From contig NZ_OBQF01000009.1 of NCBI RefSeq assembly GCF_900220995.1, positions 1-34,634 of the forward strand: a stretch of 34,634 bases of DNA. Reading direction: 5' to 3'. Shown piece after piece: positions 1 to 7,640 of this stretch. The stretch's first letter is position 1. Each line of letters begins with the position of its first letter. This stretch comes from Salinicoccus kekensis (lineage in GTDB: Bacteria > Bacillota > Bacilli > Staphylococcales > Salinicoccaceae). Below the pieces are notes generated by a model. It had not been told where the DNA came from. It did no database searches and saw nothing but the letters and a program-made list of their open reading frames with translations. Both the position numbers and the translations under genes were made by a program.

Positions 1-159
1 CATAAATGGAAAGCTCATCTTGAGCTCGTATGATACTGACAGTATCAATTGCGTTTTGCGTTGGTCGCCTCAACTGCTTCCATAATGGAAGACTTGTTTA
101 TCGGAATTAACGTTGACATATTGTCATTCAGTTTTCAATGTTCTTTTGACTGCTTAACT
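1..159 (-). other. Leader of an rRNA operon, ending at the expected 5' end of 16S rRNA (off the left edge)
   Basis: Read on the minus strand, this stretch has the look of a staphylococcal/bacillar pre-16S leader. It contains a boxA-like GAACATTGAAAACTG, then AATATGTCAACG, several short hairpins (arms at 77-91, 31-47 and 12-26), and ends in CCATTTATG at position 1. In Gram-positive cocci a sequence like TTTATG directly precedes the GAGAGTTTGATCC start of 16S rRNA, so the gene should begin within a few bases beyond the window. The three tandem promoters to the right support this. The 16S itself is not visible, so the call is an inference from the leader. Confidence 0.75.
129..143 (-). promoter_or_regulatory. 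boxA-like antitermination element in the rRNA leader
   Basis: On the minus strand this reads GAACATTGAAAACTG, close to the Gram-positive rRNA boxA/leader motif (TCTTTGAAAACT). It would load NusB/NusE for rRNA antitermination. It lies downstream of all three promoters, as expected. Confidence 0.55.
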
Positions 160-188
160 ATCATAACATGCCAGTCTAACAAAAGCAA
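160..188 (-). promoter_or_regulatory. rRNA operon promoter P3 (16S-proximal)
   Basis: Minus strand: -35 TTGCTT (183-188), 17-nt spacer, -10 TATGAT (160-165). It is the third of three evenly built promoters facing the left edge. Confidence 0.6.
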
Positions 189-257
189 GTATGTTATTCA
201 AGTTTTTTATAAGTTATCGGCGCTTTTCTTTATTTCTTTTTCGCCCGACAAGATATA

Positions 258-286
258 ACTATACAGGACTCTGCGATGTAATGCAA
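258..286 (-). promoter_or_regulatory. rRNA operon promoter P2
   Basis: Minus strand: -35 TTGCAT (281-286), 17-nt spacer, -10 TATAGT (258-263), followed by a GC-rich stretch (GTCGGGCG) near the start site, as in growth-rate-controlled stable RNA promoters. The -35 and the seven bases upstream of it (281-293 on the plus strand) are identical to the same part of the SRP RNA promoter at 10788-10800. Confidence 0.75.
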
Positions 287-396
287 GCATTAAATTCAAT
301 TTCTTTTAAATTGCTTTAAAACTCGTATTTCCTGTTGGATTTCCTGCTCACCCACTGTTGTTGCGTTCAATCATTTAATTGGTGAGTGAACTTAAT

Positions 397-425
397 ACTA
401 TACCAGCCATTTTAAAGTAATGCAA
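397..425 (-). promoter_or_regulatory. rRNA operon promoter P1 (distal)
   Basis: Minus strand: -35 TTGCAT (420-425), 17-nt spacer, -10 TATAGT (397-402) with TG one base upstream (extended -10). Both hexamers and the spacing are identical to P2. An A-rich stretch upstream of the -35 (about 430-455) could act as an UP element. Confidence 0.7.
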
Positions 426-785
426 TGGTTTTGATGATTTTCTTTGAAATTAGTTAGAGTGCACTGGTAAAGCTGCGCTTCGTGAACTTCTGGTGCTTGC
501 AAGACCGGGTTACTGACCTGCCGACACTTCAATACCCCAGCTCCATCCTTCTATTTAAGCTTCATCATTATAGTGATCCATCCCTGTTTCTTCTATAGTA
601 TGGGTATTCAGCACACATGATGCCCCTTATAATGAAGGAACAGGACTTTACACCGTTCGTCCTTCTCCCTCTTTCTGCCGGATATGTGTGTTTTAAATAT
701 TCCCGTGATTCCCGTCATGACAGAATTGACCGGTCATTTCCAATATGAAACAATATAACTGATCGATAAAAGAGGAGTGGGATGG
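426..785. other. Intergenic region between the divergent rRNA promoters and the MFS gene
   Basis: I see no convincing gene here. On the plus strand a TATAAT at 628-633 with a weak TATTCA 17 nt upstream could drive the MFS gene, leaving a leader of roughly 150 nt. A perfect 10-bp palindrome TGACCGGTCA at 727-736, about 50 bp before the MFS start, could be an operator for a TetR-type repressor. No regulator gene lies nearby. An AGAGGAG ribosome binding site is at 770-776. Confidence 0.4.
727..736. promoter_or_regulatory. Candidate operator palindrome upstream of the MFS exporter
   Basis: TGACCGGTCA is a perfect 10-bp palindrome 49 bp before the chosen MFS start. Exporters of this family are often controlled by TetR or MarR repressors binding such dyads. 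No cognate regulator is visible, so this is suggestive only. Confidence 0.3.
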
Positions 786-2171
786 ATGGCGAAGGAAAAG
801 GTGCAGTCAAAAGGTGTTGTTGCAGTGGTCATGGCTGCAGCATTTTTATTTACGTTCAGCCAGTTTCTGCTGATCACAGCCTTCCCCACCATCATGGCAG
901 AATTTGATGTCAACACAACACAGGTTCAGTGGCTGACGACAGCTTTCCTGCTGACGAGCATCATATTCATTCCTATGTCCGGGTATTTATCGACCAGGTT
1001 TTCATCAAAGGCACTCGTCGTGTTCGCGATGTCATGCATGCTCATCGGGACCATCATCGGCGGCTGGTCCCCGAACTTCTGGGTGCTGCTCTTATCGAGA
1101 GTCATTCAGGCGATTGGGGCAGGCATCATCCTCCCGCTCGTCCAGACGATATTACTGATCGTCTTCCCGTATGAAAGAAGGGGTTTTGCGATGGGCATGC
1201 TCGGGGCAGTAACCAACGTAGCACCTGCTTCGGCCCCGCCCATCTCCGGATTCATCATCGATGTCCTGGACTGGAGGGCGCTGCACTGGGTGCTGCTCCC
1301 TCTCGTTGCCATCACACTTATTGCCGCTGTCTTTTTCATGAAGAACGTCCTTAAGAGGAATCCGGTCTCCCTCGATATGCGATCGATTATATTATCCGCA
1401 ATAGGGTTCTCCCTCTTCATATTCGGACTGAGCAATATAAGTGTATATGGATTGTTCGACTGGCTTGTGATCCTCCCCATCGCGGCGGGCTTGCTCAGTC
1501 TGTGGTTCTTCACCACCAGACAGTTCAACATGCCGTACCCCGTGCTCGATTTAAGTCTGTTCAGAAACCGGAATTTTACGCTGGCACTGATACTTGTCTT
1601 CATCAATATGATGCTGCTCCTTTCCACCGAGACGATTCTGCCGATGTTCTCGCAAACGGTGCTTGGGACGAGTGCTTTCTTATCAGGTTTCCTGCTTGTG
1701 CCCGGGACGATACTGTTGTCCATCATCACTTTCATATCCGGTGCCCTGTACGACCGCTTTGGCGGAAAGGCCATCTCCATCACCGGGTTTGGACTGACTT
1801 CACTGTCGCTCGTGCTTCTCAACACTGTCGGCATGGACAGCTCCCCTTACTTCATCATGGGATATTTCTGCATATTCATGTCTGGCTTCGGACTGACTTT
1901 GATGCCGCTCGTCACTGTAAGCATGGCAGAATTGACGGAAGATGAAATCCCTCACGGGTCTGCAATCAACAATACAATCCGCCAGTTCGCGATGACTTTC
2001 GGCGTCATCGTACTGACGTCCATCATCAGCATCACCGTCTCCCTGATGGATGCTCCGGTCCGGCTCAGCACTTATTGGGGCACGACTTACGCCTTCGCCG
2101 TAATGGCGCTGCTTGCTTTCATCGGATTCCTGCTCACTTTCAGGCTGAAAGATAAATCACGCTACCGGTAG
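786..2171 (+). CDS. MFS multidrug efflux transporter, DHA2 (EmrB/QacA-like) family
   Basis: This is a polytopic membrane protein of about 461 residues that would export drugs or other toxic compounds by proton antiport. It reads as continuous hydrophobic helices. The signature after TM2 (SGYLSTRFSSKALVVF) and the later loop LYDRFGGKAISITG are the conserved MFS loop 2-3 and 8-9 motifs, and VIQAIGAGIILPLVQTI is the motif-B region. The length fits the 12-14 TM DHA2 group. A GTG at 777 would overlap the ribosome binding site, so I prefer ATG 786, nine bases after AGGAG (772-776). The gene stands alone, divergent from the rRNA promoters, with its own terminator. A palindrome at 727-736 may control it. 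The substrate cannot be read from the sequence. Confidence 0.9.
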   Translation: MAKEKVQSKGVVAVVMAAAFLFTFSQFLLITAFPTIMAEFDVNTTQVQWLTTAFLLTSIIFIPMSGYLSTRFSSKALVVFAMSCMLIGTIIGGWSPNFWVLLLSRVIQAIGAGIILPLVQTILLIVFPYERRGFAMGMLGAVTNVAPASAPPISGFIIDVLDWRALHWVLLPLVAITLIAAVFFMKNVLKRNPVSLDMRSIILSAIGFSLFIFGLSNISVYGLFDWLVILPIAAGLLSLWFFTTRQFNMPYPVLDLSLFRNRNFTLALILVFINMMLLLSTETILPMFSQTVLGTSAFLSGFLLVPGTILLSIITFISGALYDRFGGKAISITGFGLTSLSLVLLNTVGMDSSPYFIMGYFCIFMSGFGLTLMPLVTVSMAELTEDEIPHGSAINNTIRQFAMTFGVIVLTSIISITVSLMDAPVRLSTYWGTTYAFAVMALLAFIGFLLTFRLKDKSRYR

Positions 2172-2174
2172 ATG

Positions 2175-2210
2175 AAAATCTCCGCACCCTGTTAAGGGGC
2201 GGAGATTTTT
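2175..2210. terminator. Rho-independent terminator, bidirectional, between convergent MFS and AEC genes
   Basis: Arms AAAATCTCCGC and GCGGAGATTTT enclose a short loop that contains a further CCT/AGG pairing. There is a T-run on the right for the plus strand and a matching T-run on the minus strand. Confidence 0.85.
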
Positions 2211-2252
2211 ATTGTTCATTTCAGAATGTATTTAATGCCGTTGCACCGCGGA

Positions 2253-3158
2253 CTAGACGCCGAGCAGATATAAGCATATCGGTATCGTGATGATGCTGAT
2301 CAGAGTTGTGATGAGTGTCGAGAAGGACACCACGTTCGGTTTTACATTGAACTGGACCGCAAGCATCGTCGAGTTCGCTGCGACCGGCATTGCGTTCAGC
2401 AGGATGAAGACCATCTTCATCGTCTCGTCCACCGGCATCACAAGGACCAGCAGCGCTGCGATCACCGGTGAAATGATCATGCGGATGGATACGACCGCCG
2501 TCACATCTTTGATGGCGAAACTTTCTTTGGTTATGCGGGCGAGCTGCATGCCGAGTATCAGCATCACTACAGGGATTGCTGCATTGCCCGTCATTTCGAC
2601 GATATCCATTATCCCTTCATCGAGCCGGATATTGAAGAGCTGGAATAACACTCCGGCAATAGCACCGTGGATGACCGGTATTTTAAATATATTGGTCACC
2701 GCCTCCCTCACCGTAATCGTTGCGCCGCTGCCGAACGAGGCGATGAAGATGCCCACCGTACTGATGACGAAACCGTGCAGCACCATGAGCACGATCGCAT
2801 AATCGAAAGCGACGGCACCCAAAGCAAACAGTGCAACGGGTGTGCCGTAGTTCCCGCTGTTGGGAAATAAAGTCCCGAGCAGTATGGCCGACATATCCTC
2901 TTTGGATGACTTCATGAAGTAACCCCATATCACTGTAATCACCATCAATATCCCCGTAAGCACAAATGTGAAGATGAATAAGTACAGATAATCTATCGTG
3001 AGTGGATTACGATAGAATGTATTGAATGTGAGGATCGGCAATAATATGTAAAGTGACATGGCAGAAATTGATTTGATGTCGAACTTGAGCATCTTATCCG
3101 CAACATAGCCCGCCGCGAAAACCAGGAATACAGGGAGGATGATCATGAGTAAATCCAT
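2253..3158 (-). CDS. AEC (auxin efflux carrier) family transporter
   Basis: This is an integral membrane protein of 301 residues with about ten hydrophobic segments split into two halves by a hydrophilic centre, as in the AEC/bile-acid-Na symporter fold. Family marks are LFPNSGNYGTPVALFALG near residue 100 and the second-half helix MPVAANSTMLAVQFN. Such carriers move small organic acids (malate, malonate) or unknown compounds. Its ribosome binding site is weak. The hydratase-like gene lies upstream on the same strand, but a probable terminator (3266-3290) separates them. A role in taking up or exporting organic acids linked to that enzyme is possible but unproven. Confidence 0.85.
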   Translation of the reverse strand: MDLLMIILPVFLVFAAGYVADKMLKFDIKSISAMSLYILLPILTFNTFYRNPLTIDYLYLFIFTFVLTGILMVITVIWGYFMKSSKEDMSAILLGTLFPNSGNYGTPVALFALGAVAFDYAIVLMVLHGFVISTVGIFIASFGSGATITVREAVTNIFKIPVIHGAIAGVLFQLFNIRLDEGIMDIVEMTGNAAIPVVMLILGMQLARITKESFAIKDVTAVVSIRMIISPVIAALLVLVMPVDETMKMVFILLNAMPVAANSTMLAVQFNVKPNVVSFSTLITTLISIITIPICLYLLGV

Positions 3159-3260
3159 TGGGTCACACCACTTTCTGTTGAAGTTGAATTGGACTGCCTT
3201 ATTACACTATATGATAGATGATATATATGGATCTGCACAGACTTTTATGACGAATGGAAA

Positions 3261-3290
3261 GAAAAGCGGCCCTACTGCAGGAAGGACCGC
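3261..3290 (-). terminator. Probable terminator after the hydratase-like gene
   Basis: GCGG-C-CCT pairs with AGG-A-CCGC around one mismatch (3266-3290). On the minus strand it is followed by a pyrimidine-rich CTTTTCTTTCC. The stem is imperfect. Confidence 0.5.
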
Positions 3291-3315
3291 GACCTTGTGC
3301 AAGATTTGCAGGATT

Positions 3316-4095
3316 TCATTTCACAAAAAATGAGACTTCCCCGATTCCGCTGTATTTCACGGCGACATGATCCCCTTTTTCGATCAGATGGGCTGCTGTG
3401 ATGCCACCGGTCAAAACCGGCTCGCCCGCTTTGATCACTTTACCTTCCTCACTCAGCATCTTCGCAAGCCTCACGACGGAATGCACCGGATTCCCGAGCA
3501 CGGCTGCACTGGTCCCTGAATCCTTCAGCTCACCGTTGATCTTCAGGTTGACGCCGATTACATCCAGATCGAATTCCGCAGGATTGAAATGCTTCTCACC
3601 GAAAACCACTCCCGCTGCCGAAGTGTTGTCTGCGATGACATCAGCCAGTGTGAAGTTGAAATTCTCATAGCGGCTGTCGATGATCTCAATAGCTGGAATG
3701 ATGAACTTCGTCGCCTTCAATACATCAAATGCTGTGACATCAGATCCTCCCAGGTCTTCCGAAAGCACGAATGCGATTTCCGCTTCTATTTTAGGATGTA
3801 TGTACCCGCTGATGTCGATATCACCCTCCTCGACCATATGCCTGAATACATAGCCGTATATCGGATCATCGACATTCATCTGCTTCATCTTCGCTTCACT
3901 TGTCAGACCCATTTTCGGTCCCAGTATTTCATGCCCTTCCTCAATATGCTGCCGGATCAATTCCTGCTGAACGACGTATGCCTCTTCAATCGTCAATTCC
4001 GGATATAAATCTGAAGTGATTTTCTTTATTTCTTTCTTATCCTTATAAGCCTGATGCACATAATCCGCCAGTTCCTTCATTTTCCCAGTATCCAT
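3316..4095 (-). CDS. 2-keto-4-pentenoate hydratase / 4-oxalocrotonate decarboxylase family enzyme (MhpD-like)
   Basis: This 259-residue protein belongs to the fumarylacetoacetate hydrolase superfamily. Members hydrate 2-hydroxypenta-2,4-dienoate or decarboxylate 4-oxalocrotonate in meta-cleavage pathways for aromatic rings. Visible marks are GPKMGLTSEAK near residue 40, the metal-ligand region HPKIEAEIAFVL, the EIIDSR motif, DNTSAAGVVFG, and the C-terminal GEPVLTGGITAA; these are all typical of MhpD/DmpH/XylJ. An ATG at 4107 would include the Shine-Dalgarno sequence; GGAGG lies five bases before the ATG at 4095, which I chose. It sits just downstream of the dioxygenase operon but behind a strong terminator, so it probably has its own promoter. 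Hydratase or decarboxylase cannot be decided by eye. Confidence 0.85.
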   Translation of the reverse strand: MDTGKMKELADYVHQAYKDKKEIKKITSDLYPELTIEEAYVVQQELIRQHIEEGHEILGPKMGLTSEAKMKQMNVDDPIYGYVFRHMVEEGDIDISGYIHPKIEAEIAFVLSEDLGGSDVTAFDVLKATKFIIPAIEIIDSRYENFNFTLADVIADNTSAAGVVFGEKHFNPAEFDLDVIGVNLKINGELKDSGTSAAVLGNPVHSVVRLAKMLSEEGKVIKAGEPVLTGGITAAHLIEKGDHVAVKYSGIGEVSFFVK

Positions 4096-4160
4096 AATGA
4101 CCTCCATACGATTTGACCGAAAACTCTGTCAGTTTTTATTATCTTCATATATAGTAACAT

Positions 4161-4194
4161 AAATAAAAAAGAGACCTTCGTAAAAGAAGGTCTC
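4161..4194 (-). terminator. Terminator of the quinone-stress/dioxygenase operon
   Basis: A perfect 9-bp stem GAGACCTTC/GAAGGTCTC has a 6-nt loop and is followed on the minus strand by TTTTTTATTTATG. It lies 14 bases after the flavodoxin stop codon. Confidence 0.9.
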
Positions 4195-4207
4195 CGCATA
4201 CTCATAT

Positions 4208-4873
4208 TTAATTGCTGCTTCCTCTTTTAATCATTTCAGCCACATTGACTGTGCGGGTTGCCTGATGCTTGACAGCATCCTCCACATCTTCCACCATTTT
4301 GCCATCCTGATCGACGGTGACACTTGTGCCGTACGGGTTACCGCCTGCACCGAACAATACCGGATCTGTATAACCAGGAGATGCGATAATTGCACCCCAG
4401 TGAAGCATTGAAGTATATAATGATAATATCGTCGCTTCCTGACCGCCATTCGGGTTCTGCGCTGAAGACATCGCACTGACCACCTTATTGACGGTCTTGC
4501 CCTCAGCCCAGATGCCGCCCTGGATATCGATGAACTGTTTCATCTGTGAAGCCATTGTACCGAATCTCGTCGGAGTGCTGAATATGATCGCATCCGCCCA
4601 GACGATATCATCCGAAGTTGCAACAGGGATATCTTTTGTTGCGTCGATAGTCGCTTTCCATGCTTCATTGCCTTCAATGACCGATTCGGGCGCCAGCTCC
4701 TGCACTTTCAATAACTTGACTTCCGCACCGGCCGCTTCTCCTGCCTCTTTGGCCCACTTCGCCATTTCATAGTTAGTGCCGCCCATGCTGTAAAATATAA
4801 CTGCCAACTTAACGTTTGCCATATTGTTTTCATTCTCCTTAGATCTATTGAATAATTTTTTGAAAAAGCTCAT
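4208..4873 (-). CDS. WrbA-like flavodoxin-fold NAD(P)H:quinone oxidoreductase
   Basis: This FMN-binding enzyme of the type IV quinone oxidoreductase (WrbA) family reduces quinones by two electrons to hydroquinones without forming semiquinone radicals. Family marks are the phosphate-binding FYSMGGTNYEMAKWA, STPTRFGTMASQMKQFID (the FMN isoalloxazine loop), PNGGQEATILS and HWGAIIASPGYTDP. The core starts at MANVKLAV. Translation may begin at 4873 (weak GTGAG site, adding 17 residues beginning MSFFKKLFN) or at 4822, where AAGGAG sits 12 bases upstream; WrbA homologues normally begin near the latter. It is the last gene of a four-gene operon controlled by MhqR-like boxes, which fits quinone detoxification. 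Confidence 0.9.
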   Translation of the reverse strand: MSFFKKLFNRSKENENNMANVKLAVIFYSMGGTNYEMAKWAKEAGEAAGAEVKLLKVQELAPESVIEGNEAWKATIDATKDIPVATSDDIVWADAIIFSTPTRFGTMASQMKQFIDIQGGIWAEGKTVNKVVSAMSSAQNPNGGQEATILSLYTSMLHWGAIIASPGYTDPVLFGAGGNPYGTSVTVDQDGKMVEDVEDAVKHQATRTVNVAEMIKRGSSN

Positions 4874-4918
4874 TTTAAATGCTCACTTTCTGTTCTGCTT
4901 TTGTATTCCTTCTATTGA

Positions 4919-5527
4919 CTACTCCGGCCGCTCGACGGTGAATATCTCACCGATTTCAGCGTAGTCATTCCCTGCCAGCCTGCTGACCGCCTTCAGCTTC
5001 AGCGGATCTATATACCCGTTGTGATAAATATCTGCATCGATATGATAATGCTTTACTTTCAACAGCAGCAGATCGGTGGTCGGAACATTTTCTTCATTAT
5101 ATACGACCACATTTTGATACAGTTCTGTTTCATATCTGACTTTTGCTTCATTCAGGCCCGGCACTGCCACAGTTTTCGACTCTGTTGTCGTGAAGTGTGA
5201 AATATCCAGTTCACTTTCTGTTTCGGATAAAGATGCCGACGTTTTATTTGCTTCTTCGACATTATCCGCATCCACGATATGCAGCACCGCTTCCTTATTT
5301 TCAAGGATATTCCTTGCCGTATCCTTGCTTTCGCCGTTTGAACGCTGCACGGCGACCGAAAGCATCGGCGGATTATAGGTGACGATATTGAAATAGCTGA
5401 AAGGCGCTATATTGATCACCTCATCCGACATTGTCGCAACAAGCGCAATCGGCCTTGGGATGACAGACCCGATCAGGAATTTCTTCTTCTCTTTTTCCGT
5501 CAGTTGTTCAGGGGAAAAATCCAGCAT
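4919..5527 (-). CDS. Flavin reductase-like protein (FMN-binding split barrel)
   Basis: This 202-residue protein resembles the flavin reductase-like / DIM6-NTAB family, which binds FMN in a split-barrel fold. The N-terminal FLIGSVIPRPIALVATM and the following NIAPFSYFNIVTYNPPMLSV are the conserved FMN-binding segments. Members reduce flavin with NAD(P)H for partner oxygenases or act as quinone/nitro reductases. AAGGAG lies eight bases before the ATG. The gene is 12 bp from the upstream dioxygenase gene, so the two are cotranscribed. Supplying reduced flavin or reducing quinones for the dioxygenases is a reasonable inference; the substrate is unknown. Confidence 0.88.
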   Translation of the reverse strand: MLDFSPEQLTEKEKKKFLIGSVIPRPIALVATMSDEVINIAPFSYFNIVTYNPPMLSVAVQRSNGESKDTARNILENKEAVLHIVDADNVEEANKTSASLSETESELDISHFTTTESKTVAVPGLNEAKVRYETELYQNVVVYNEENVPTTDLLLLKVKHYHIDADIYHNGYIDPLKLKAVSRLAGNDYAEIGEIFTVERPE

Positions 5528-5539
5528 GAAAGCAGCTCC

Positions 5540-6433
5540 TTATATATCCAATTTAGGCAGAGTCTTTTCATACTCGGCTCTGCGGTGTTCATACTGCTCC
5601 GGCAGTTTCAATGAAGTGCCGAGTTCCGATTGATCTTCGTCCACATCGAATCCCGGACCGTCTGTCGCGAACTCAAAGACGATATTGCCTTTTTCACCGG
5701 TGTAGATGGACCTGAAGTAAGTCCGGTCCCTCACTTCCGTCACGCCGTAACCGGCAGAAGTCAAAGTATCCTGCCACTCTTTCAGGACTTCGATATCCGG
5801 CACCGACCAGGCGATATGGTGCACTGTGCCGATGCCGAAGCGACCTCGCGGCTGGGGCGGAAGGGAAGTCACGATATGGTGCTTTTCAGCACCCGCCGTT
5901 TCAAAATGATGGTTATCGTCTCCGGTTTCAACCATTTCCAATCCCATCCTGCCCGTCAGCAGCTCCTTCGTTCCTTCCGGATCTCCGGATAACAGCTCGG
6001 CGCCGTGGAATCCGAGAATATTATCTGTATCAGCCGTTTCAGTACCTTCAACGATTGCGAGATCAAGGCCGTGGACGTCACTGAACTCCAGCGTCTTCGC
6101 TCCGAAGAACTCAGTCTCCTCAGTTTCGATACCGTGATCGGCAAGGTGCTTTTTCCAGTAACCCAGACTGCCGGCAGGTACGCGGTATGCGATCCTGCCG
6201 ACCTGGCCGCTGCCTTTCCTGCCCACATTATCATTCGTCCATGGGAAGAATGTGATGACGGTCCCCGGCGTTGCATCCTTGTCTGCGAAATACAGATGGT
6301 ACACGCCCGGATCGTCGAAATTCACCGTCTGTTTCACCAGCCTCTGACCCAGCACGTCCCTGTAAAACTTTAAATTCTCATTCGGGTCGCCGACGATGGC
6401 TGTAATATGGTGGATCCTTTTGATTGCTTCCAT
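5540..6433 (-). CDS. Ring-cleaving extradiol dioxygenase, vicinal-oxygen-chelate family (MhqO/MhqA-like), copy 2
   Basis: This 297-residue protein is made of two glyoxalase/bleomycin-resistance-type domains. Metal ligands expected for the family are visible: His in RIHHITAIVG near the start, His in GTVHHIAWSV in the second half, and Glu in IVFEFATDGPGF. Relatives in Bacillus and Staphylococcus (MhqA, MhqO, MhqE) open hydroquinones or catechol-like rings and are induced by quinone stress. An ATG at 6460 lies upstream, but AGGAG sits eight bases before the ATG at 6433, which also aligns with the start of the first domain. It is homologous to the neighbouring gene at 6470-7429, so the pair probably arose by duplication. 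Confidence 0.88.
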   Translation of the reverse strand: MEAIKRIHHITAIVGDPNENLKFYRDVLGQRLVKQTVNFDDPGVYHLYFADKDATPGTVITFFPWTNDNVGRKGSGQVGRIAYRVPAGSLGYWKKHLADHGIETEETEFFGAKTLEFSDVHGLDLAIVEGTETADTDNILGFHGAELLSGDPEGTKELLTGRMGLEMVETGDDNHHFETAGAEKHHIVTSLPPQPRGRFGIGTVHHIAWSVPDIEVLKEWQDTLTSAGYGVTEVRDRTYFRSIYTGEKGNIVFEFATDGPGFDVDEDQSELGTSLKLPEQYEHRRAEYEKTLPKLDI

Positions 6434-6469
6434 AACTTCATCTCCTGTTTCATATATCATTCATCATTT

Positions 6470-7429
6470 TTATTTATCTGAACGTGTTGTATCGAAATGG
6501 CGGACCTGCGCTTCGATTTCTGCACGCTTAGGCTCGAGCATCGGCGGCAGTGCCAGGCTCTCACCCAGAGTCTCATACGGCTCATCGCCCATGAAACCCG
6601 GACCGTCGGTGGAAAGCTCGATCAAAATATGGCCGACTCTGGCGTAGAGCGCTTCAAAATAAAACCTGTCGACATTGCCCGAGTGGCCCACACCGAGCTC
6701 ATTATACCTTTTTTCCCATGCTTTGATTGCATCATGATCTGCGACTCGGAAGGAGACGTGATGGACTTCGCCGTAGCCCTGCTGCCCCTGCTGCGTCTCA
6801 TCTTTCCTTAAGATCACCTGGCCGCCGTTGCCTCCCGCTCCGACGTCGAACAAAGTGACGTCACTTTCCTCAACGACCGGCTTCATGCCGTAGATGTCAG
6901 TCAGCACCTGCTTGAAATCCTCATAATAGTTCACTGTAATCTCAATCGGACCAAGACCGTAGATCGCTTTATCTTCAGGGACGGGACCGTTCTTCCACGG
7001 AGTACCCGGCGCGACACCTTCATTATTTTCATCCGAAAACAACTGATACCTCTGTCCATCCGCTTCCTCGAACGGCAGGACCTTTTTGCCGAACAGCTCT
7101 TGGATGCCTTCATTTTTGACATCGAACTCTTTAAAGCGTTCCAGATAATACTCGAGGGCCGCATCATTTGGCACCCTGAGTCCCGTACGCGTAATCGAGT
7201 TTGTGCCCCGCACCCCTTTTGGATTATTCGGGAAGTCGAAGAAAGTCATATCCGTCCCCGGATTCCCGACATCATCTGCATAAAACGTATGGTATGTCTG
7301 GATATCATCCTGGTTCACAGTCTTTTTGACGAGGCGCATACCGAGCACCTCCGTCATGAATTCGTAGTTTCTGACCGCATCGTCCGTCATCGCCGTGACA
7401 TGGTGGATACCTAATAATTCTGTACTCAT
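6470..7429 (-). CDS. Ring-cleaving extradiol dioxygenase (MhqO/MhqA-like), copy 1, first gene of the operon
   Basis: This 319-residue two-domain vicinal-oxygen-chelate dioxygenase has its first metal His in LLGIHHVTAM, its second in GEVHHVSFRVADHD and the Glu in LIELSTDGPGFMGDE. It shares the same plan as the downstream copy, including KKTVNQDD against KQTVNFDD. GGGAG lies eight bases before the ATG at 7429; a TTG two codons earlier is unlikely. It leads the operon, 23 bases downstream of an 18-bp palindrome matching the MhqR operator of Bacillus. A role in opening hydroquinone rings under quinone stress follows from the family and the operator; the exact substrate is unknown. Confidence 0.9.
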   Translation of the reverse strand: MSTELLGIHHVTAMTDDAVRNYEFMTEVLGMRLVKKTVNQDDIQTYHTFYADDVGNPGTDMTFFDFPNNPKGVRGTNSITRTGLRVPNDAALEYYLERFKEFDVKNEGIQELFGKKVLPFEEADGQRYQLFSDENNEGVAPGTPWKNGPVPEDKAIYGLGPIEITVNYYEDFKQVLTDIYGMKPVVEESDVTLFDVGAGGNGGQVILRKDETQQGQQGYGEVHHVSFRVADHDAIKAWEKRYNELGVGHSGNVDRFYFEALYARVGHILIELSTDGPGFMGDEPYETLGESLALPPMLEPKRAEIEAQVRHFDTTRSDK

Positions 7430-7452
7430 AAACAAAACTCCCTTTTATTAAT

Positions 7453-7470
7453 TATCTCAATTTCGAGATA
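7453..7470. promoter_or_regulatory. MhqR-type operator, proximal box
   Basis: TATCTCAATTTCGAGATA matches the MhqR consensus I recall from B. subtilis (tATCTcgaAtTCgAGATa) at 16 of 18 positions, with intact outer arms TATCTC/GAGATA. It lies 23 bp before the first dioxygenase start. The MarR-type repressor MhqR is released by thiol alkylation or quinones. No mhqR gene is in the window. Confidence 0.75.
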
Positions 7471-7621
7471 TAATTTTTATTTAAAAGCTTATATCCTGGA
7501 TATAAACTTGGTTTATGCTGCTTCTATTGCTGTTTTTCCACTCATCGAATATTCAACCTCTACCCGGCTTAAGGGGAAAGTGAAACATATTGAAGGTAAC
7601 AAAATCATATTAAATCTAATA

Positions 7622-7639
7622 TATTTCGATTCCGAGATT
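7622..7639. promoter_or_regulatory. MhqR-type operator, distal box at the promoter start site
   Basis: TATTTCGATTCCGAGATT matches the same consensus at 14 of 18 positions. It lies directly downstream of the -10 box of the promoter at 7641-7669, over the expected transcription start, an ideal place for repression. Confidence 0.65.
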
Positions 7640-7640
7640 T

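Noticed and set aside
49-258. Plus-strand ORF of 69 codons in the rRNA leader
   Set aside because: It lacks a ribosome binding site and lies over the promoter and leader elements of the rRNA operon on the other strand; composition is low-complexity AT-rich.
1106-1834. Long minus-strand ORF (242 codons) inside the MFS gene
   Set aside because: It is an antisense shadow: the plus strand encodes a clear MFS protein with ribosome binding site and terminator.
7513-7608. Minus-strand 31-codon ORF in the leader of the dioxygenase operon, considered as a leader peptide
   Set aside because: No Shine-Dalgarno site before its ATG and no attenuator-like hairpins after it.
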